A stretch of 19,744 bases of DNA from Peptococcaceae bacterium UBA4997 (GTDB lineage Bacteria; Bacillota; Dehalobacteriia; UBA4068; UBA4997): contig DGYV01000016.1 of the NCBI GenBank assembly GCA_002398485.1, positions 2,607 through 22,350 on the forward strand. Direction: 5' to 3'. Of the stretch, positions 17,873-19,744 are shown in pieces. The position numbers were made by a program, and so were the translations under genes. How positions within the stretch are numbered: the stretch's first letter is position 1; each line of letters begins with the position of its first letter. The notes under the pieces were generated by a model. It made no database searches and was not told where the DNA came from. It saw only the letters and a list, made by a program, of their open reading frames with translations.

Positions 17873-18929
17873 TGTGGAATTGGTTAAATATCTGCAAAAA
17901 GCTATAGCCGAGGAAGCTAAAGGCTTGCCAAAAATGGTTTTTATGGAAGTTTGCGGTACCCATACCATGGCAATTTATAAAAATGCTTTACAACAGCTTT
18001 TACCTAATAATATAAAGCTTATTTCAGGCCCCGGCTGCCCGGTTTGTGTTACCCCCATGAATTATATAGATGAGCTGGTTGCCATAGGCAAAACGGGTGC
18101 TATAATAACTACCTTTGGGGATATGCTTAGGGTACCCGGTTCCAGGATAAGCCTGCAGCAGGCTGCCGCCCAAGGTGTGGATGTGCGTATTGTCTATTCG
18201 CCTTTGGAGGCCTTGGAAATAGCGGAAGTCTATGCCGATAAAGCAGTTGTTTTTGCCGGTATAGGTTTTGAAACTACTGCGCCTTTAGTTGCTGTTGCAA
18301 TAGTTAAAGCAAAACAGAAAGCGCTTAAGAACTTTTTTGTTTTAACTGCACACAAAACTATGCCCAGTGCTTTAACAACACTTTTGCGGGATAACAAAAC
18401 TATAAACGGTCTTTTGTGCCCCGGCCATGTAGCAGTGGTAACGGGAAGCGACTATTTCCACTTTGTGTCGAAGGAACTTGGTTTGGCAGCAGTTATAGCA
18501 GGTTTCGAAGCGCATGATATAATGCAAAGTATTTTAATGTTGGTAAAACAATGTAAGGCGGGCATAACTAAACTGGAAAATCAATACAGCCGTATGGTTA
18601 CGGCTGAGGGAAATACTAAAGCTATGTCTTTAATGAATGAGGTATTTGAACCATCTGATGGTCTTTGGCGGGGTTTAGGCAATATTAAGAACGGTTCTTT
18701 GGTAATTCGAGCTAAATTCAAAGCTTATGATGCCAAAGAAAAATTTACTGTTTTTACGGGATCTGTTCAAGAAGATGAGAATTGCTTATGTGGTCAAATC
18801 CTTAAAGGATTGGCAAGGCCTGCCGATTGCAAGCTTTTTGGGGATATGTGTACACCAGAACATCCTATTGGTGCCTGTATGGTATCTTCTGAAGGCAGTT
18901 GTGCTGCGCATTATCGTTATGGGAGATAA
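17859..18929 (+). CDS. hypD: Hydrogenase formation protein HypD
   Basis: HypD is the Fe-S scaffold on which, with HypC, the Fe(CN)2CO group is assembled. Key residues are Cys32 (EVCGTHTMAIYK) and Cys60/Cys63 (SGPGCPVCVTP), the iron-binding and thioredoxin-like disulfide positions. Others are TTFGDMLRVPGS, GFETTAPLVAV, LCPGHVAVVTGSDYF and AGFEAHDIM. C-terminal cysteines at 309, 311, 324, 331, 340 and 348 supply the [4Fe-4S] cluster. At 356 residues it is full length. AAGGAG (17843-17848), inside hypC, lies 10 bases before the ATG. The gene overlaps hypC by 14 bases, so synthesis of the two partners is coupled. Confidence 0.96.
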   Translation: MPKNDVELVKYLQKAIAEEAKGLPKMVFMEVCGTHTMAIYKNALQQLLPNNIKLISGPGCPVCVTPMNYIDELVAIGKTGAIITTFGDMLRVPGSRISLQQAAAQGVDVRIVYSPLEALEIAEVYADKAVVFAGIGFETTAPLVAVAIVKAKQKALKNFFVLTAHKTMPSALTTLLRDNKTINGLLCPGHVAVVTGSDYFHFVSKELGLAAVIAGFEAHDIMQSILMLVKQCKAGITKLENQYSRMVTAEGNTKAMSLMNEVFEPSDGLWRGLGNIKNGSLVIRAKFKAYDAKEKFTVFTGSVQEDENCLCGQILKGLARPADCKLFGDMCTPEHPIGACMVSSEGSCAAHYRYGR

Positions 18930-19006
18930 CAGTAGTAACTTTATATATGGCAAGAGCCAAGCAATAAATAAAAGTAATTATATATTTATTTAAATAGGAG
19001 ATAACT

Positions 19007-19744
19007 ATGAAAAACGATGTGGTTTTGTTGGCTCATGGCAGTGGCGGAGGGCTTTATCACCAGTTAGTAAATGAATTGTTTGTACCGGCTTTTTATGATA
19101 AGGCTGATGTTTTGGCCGATTCCGCTGTTTTGAATAATCAAGCAGGTGATTTGGCTTTTACTACCGATTCCTTTGTGGTACAGCCACGCAAGTTTTCGGG
19201 AGGCGATATAGGACATTTAGCAGTTTGCGGAACGGTTAATGATTTGGCCGTAAGCGGAGCCGTACCTAAGTATTTAAGTGCAGGCTTTATTATTGAAGAA
19301 GGCCTTAGCATAACCGAGCTTAAAGATATTTGTGCTTCCATGGCTAAAACAGCCAAGGAAGCGGGGGTAGCTATAGTTACAGGTGATACTAAAGTTGTAA
19401 AAGCAGGGCAAGCAGATGGTATTTATATTAATACAGCAGGTATAGGCTTTATGCCAAAGGGCAGAAAACTTGATTCTCGGTTGCTTGGGGAAGGAGATGT
19501 GATTATTTTAAGTGGTACCATGGGTGATCATGGTGCTACGGTAATGGCAGCCAGGGAAGCATTTGCTTTTTCTGAAAACCTGCAAAGTGATGCGGTGCCC
19601 TTGAACGGTTTGATAGAAGTTTTGCTAAAGGCAGTACCAAATACCAAGGTTTTGCGCGATCCTACAAGGGGCGGTGTTGCCACCACTTTAAATGAATGGT
19701 GTGAGGAGGCGAATGTAACAATAGAGTTAGAAGAAGCAGCTTTG
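19007..19744 (+). CDS. hypE: Hydrogenase maturation protein HypE (3' partial)
   Basis: HypE dehydrates its own C-terminal thiocarbamate with ATP to a thiocyanate that supplies CN- to the iron. The 246 visible codons are open to the window edge. The N-terminal LLAHGSGGGLYHQLV is the glycine-rich motif of the PurM/HypE/ThiL superfamily. LADSAVL, TTDSFVVQP, FSGGDIGHLAVCGTVNDLAVSGA and GVAIVTGDTKVV are near-diagnostic for HypE. LRDPTRGGVATTLNEW appears near the edge. The catalytic C-terminal cysteine lies beyond the window. The ATG at 19007 has TAGGAG (18995-19000) six bases upstream. A 77-base gap after hypD is the longest inside the hyp cluster and is very AT-rich; I see no convincing terminator or promoter in it. 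Confidence 0.95.
   Translation, partial: MKNDVVLLAHGSGGGLYHQLVNELFVPAFYDKADVLADSAVLNNQAGDLAFTTDSFVVQPRKFSGGDIGHLAVCGTVNDLAVSGAVPKYLSAGFIIEEGLSITELKDICASMAKTAKEAGVAIVTGDTKVVKAGQADGIYINTAGIGFMPKGRKLDSRLLGEGDVIILSGTMGDHGATVMAAREAFAFSENLQSDAVPLNGLIEVLLKAVPNTKVLRDPTRGGVATTLNEWCEEANVTIELEEAAL

Noticed and set aside
18963..18990. AATAAATA / TATTTATT inverted repeat between hypD and hypE as a terminator
   Set aside because: The 8-bp stem has only A-T pairs and a 12-base loop, and no U-tract follows. hypE continues the same cluster.
18727..18993. Plus-strand open frame overlapping the end of hypD and the hypD-hypE gap
   Set aside because: Most of it is the second frame of conserved hypD, and it has no ribosome binding site; the part in the gap is low-complexity AT sequence.
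14341..19744. Recent foreign origin of the hyp cluster based on composition
   Set aside because: By eye, codon use (frequent ATA, TTG and GGT) and ribosome binding sites look the same as in the pur and pcrA-ligA genes, so there is no compositional sign of transfer.

Overview
The window is a stretch of an AT-rich bacterial chromosome, most likely an anaerobic member of the Bacillota (Clostridia, Peptococcia or Negativicutes grade). The reasons are the strong AGGAGG-type ribosome binding sites, tight co-directional operons, frequent in-frame ATA isoleucine codons, a B. subtilis-type PurF with a propeptide and Fe-S cysteines, a YerC-family TrpR-like protein, and a full NiFe-hydrogenase maturation set. 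I cannot name the genus from sequence alone. Every supported gene is on the + strand, and no stretch of more than about 150 bases lacks a gene except the 183-base gap between yerC and pcrA, which holds a terminator and a weak promoter candidate.

Layout: (1) 1-1402: the tail of an upstream protein, then a MacB/YknZ-type ABC transporter permease, closed by a strong intrinsic terminator (1423-1455). (2) 1570-9465: a purine biosynthesis operon, purE-purB-purF-purM-purN-purH-purD, with gaps of 9 to 49 bases. The order matches that of B. subtilis, but purK is missing between purE and purB, and purC-purS-purQ-purL are missing between purB and purF. (3) 9528-9997: a monocistronic yerC unit with its own promoter (TATAAT -10) and a perfect 12-bp intrinsic terminator. 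(4) 10096-19744: pcrA (DNA helicase) and ligA (NAD+-dependent DNA ligase), running with almost no gap into hypA-hypB-hypF-hypC-hypD-hypE. HypE runs off the right edge. No terminator is visible between ligA and hypA, and the hypA ribosome binding site lies in the last codons of ligA.

How the genes work together: the pur genes cover most steps from PRPP to IMP, plus adenylosuccinate lyase, which also serves AMP synthesis. PurC, FGAM synthase and a CO2-delivering partner for PurE must come from elsewhere, or purines are partly salvaged. PcrA and LigA serve replication and repair. HypF, HypE, HypC and HypD make and assemble the Fe(CN)2CO moiety of NiFe hydrogenases, and HypA and HypB deliver nickel. 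The cell should therefore encode at least one NiFe hydrogenase, although no structural subunit is in the window.

I found no clearly undescribed system. The content is housekeeping and well-known maturation genes. The points most worth a second look are the ligA-hypA junction, the deleted pur block, a changed signature loop in PurB, and a CxC instead of CxxC zinc half-site in HypA. Three gene starts (permease, yerC, hypA) are better placed downstream of the longest open frame.
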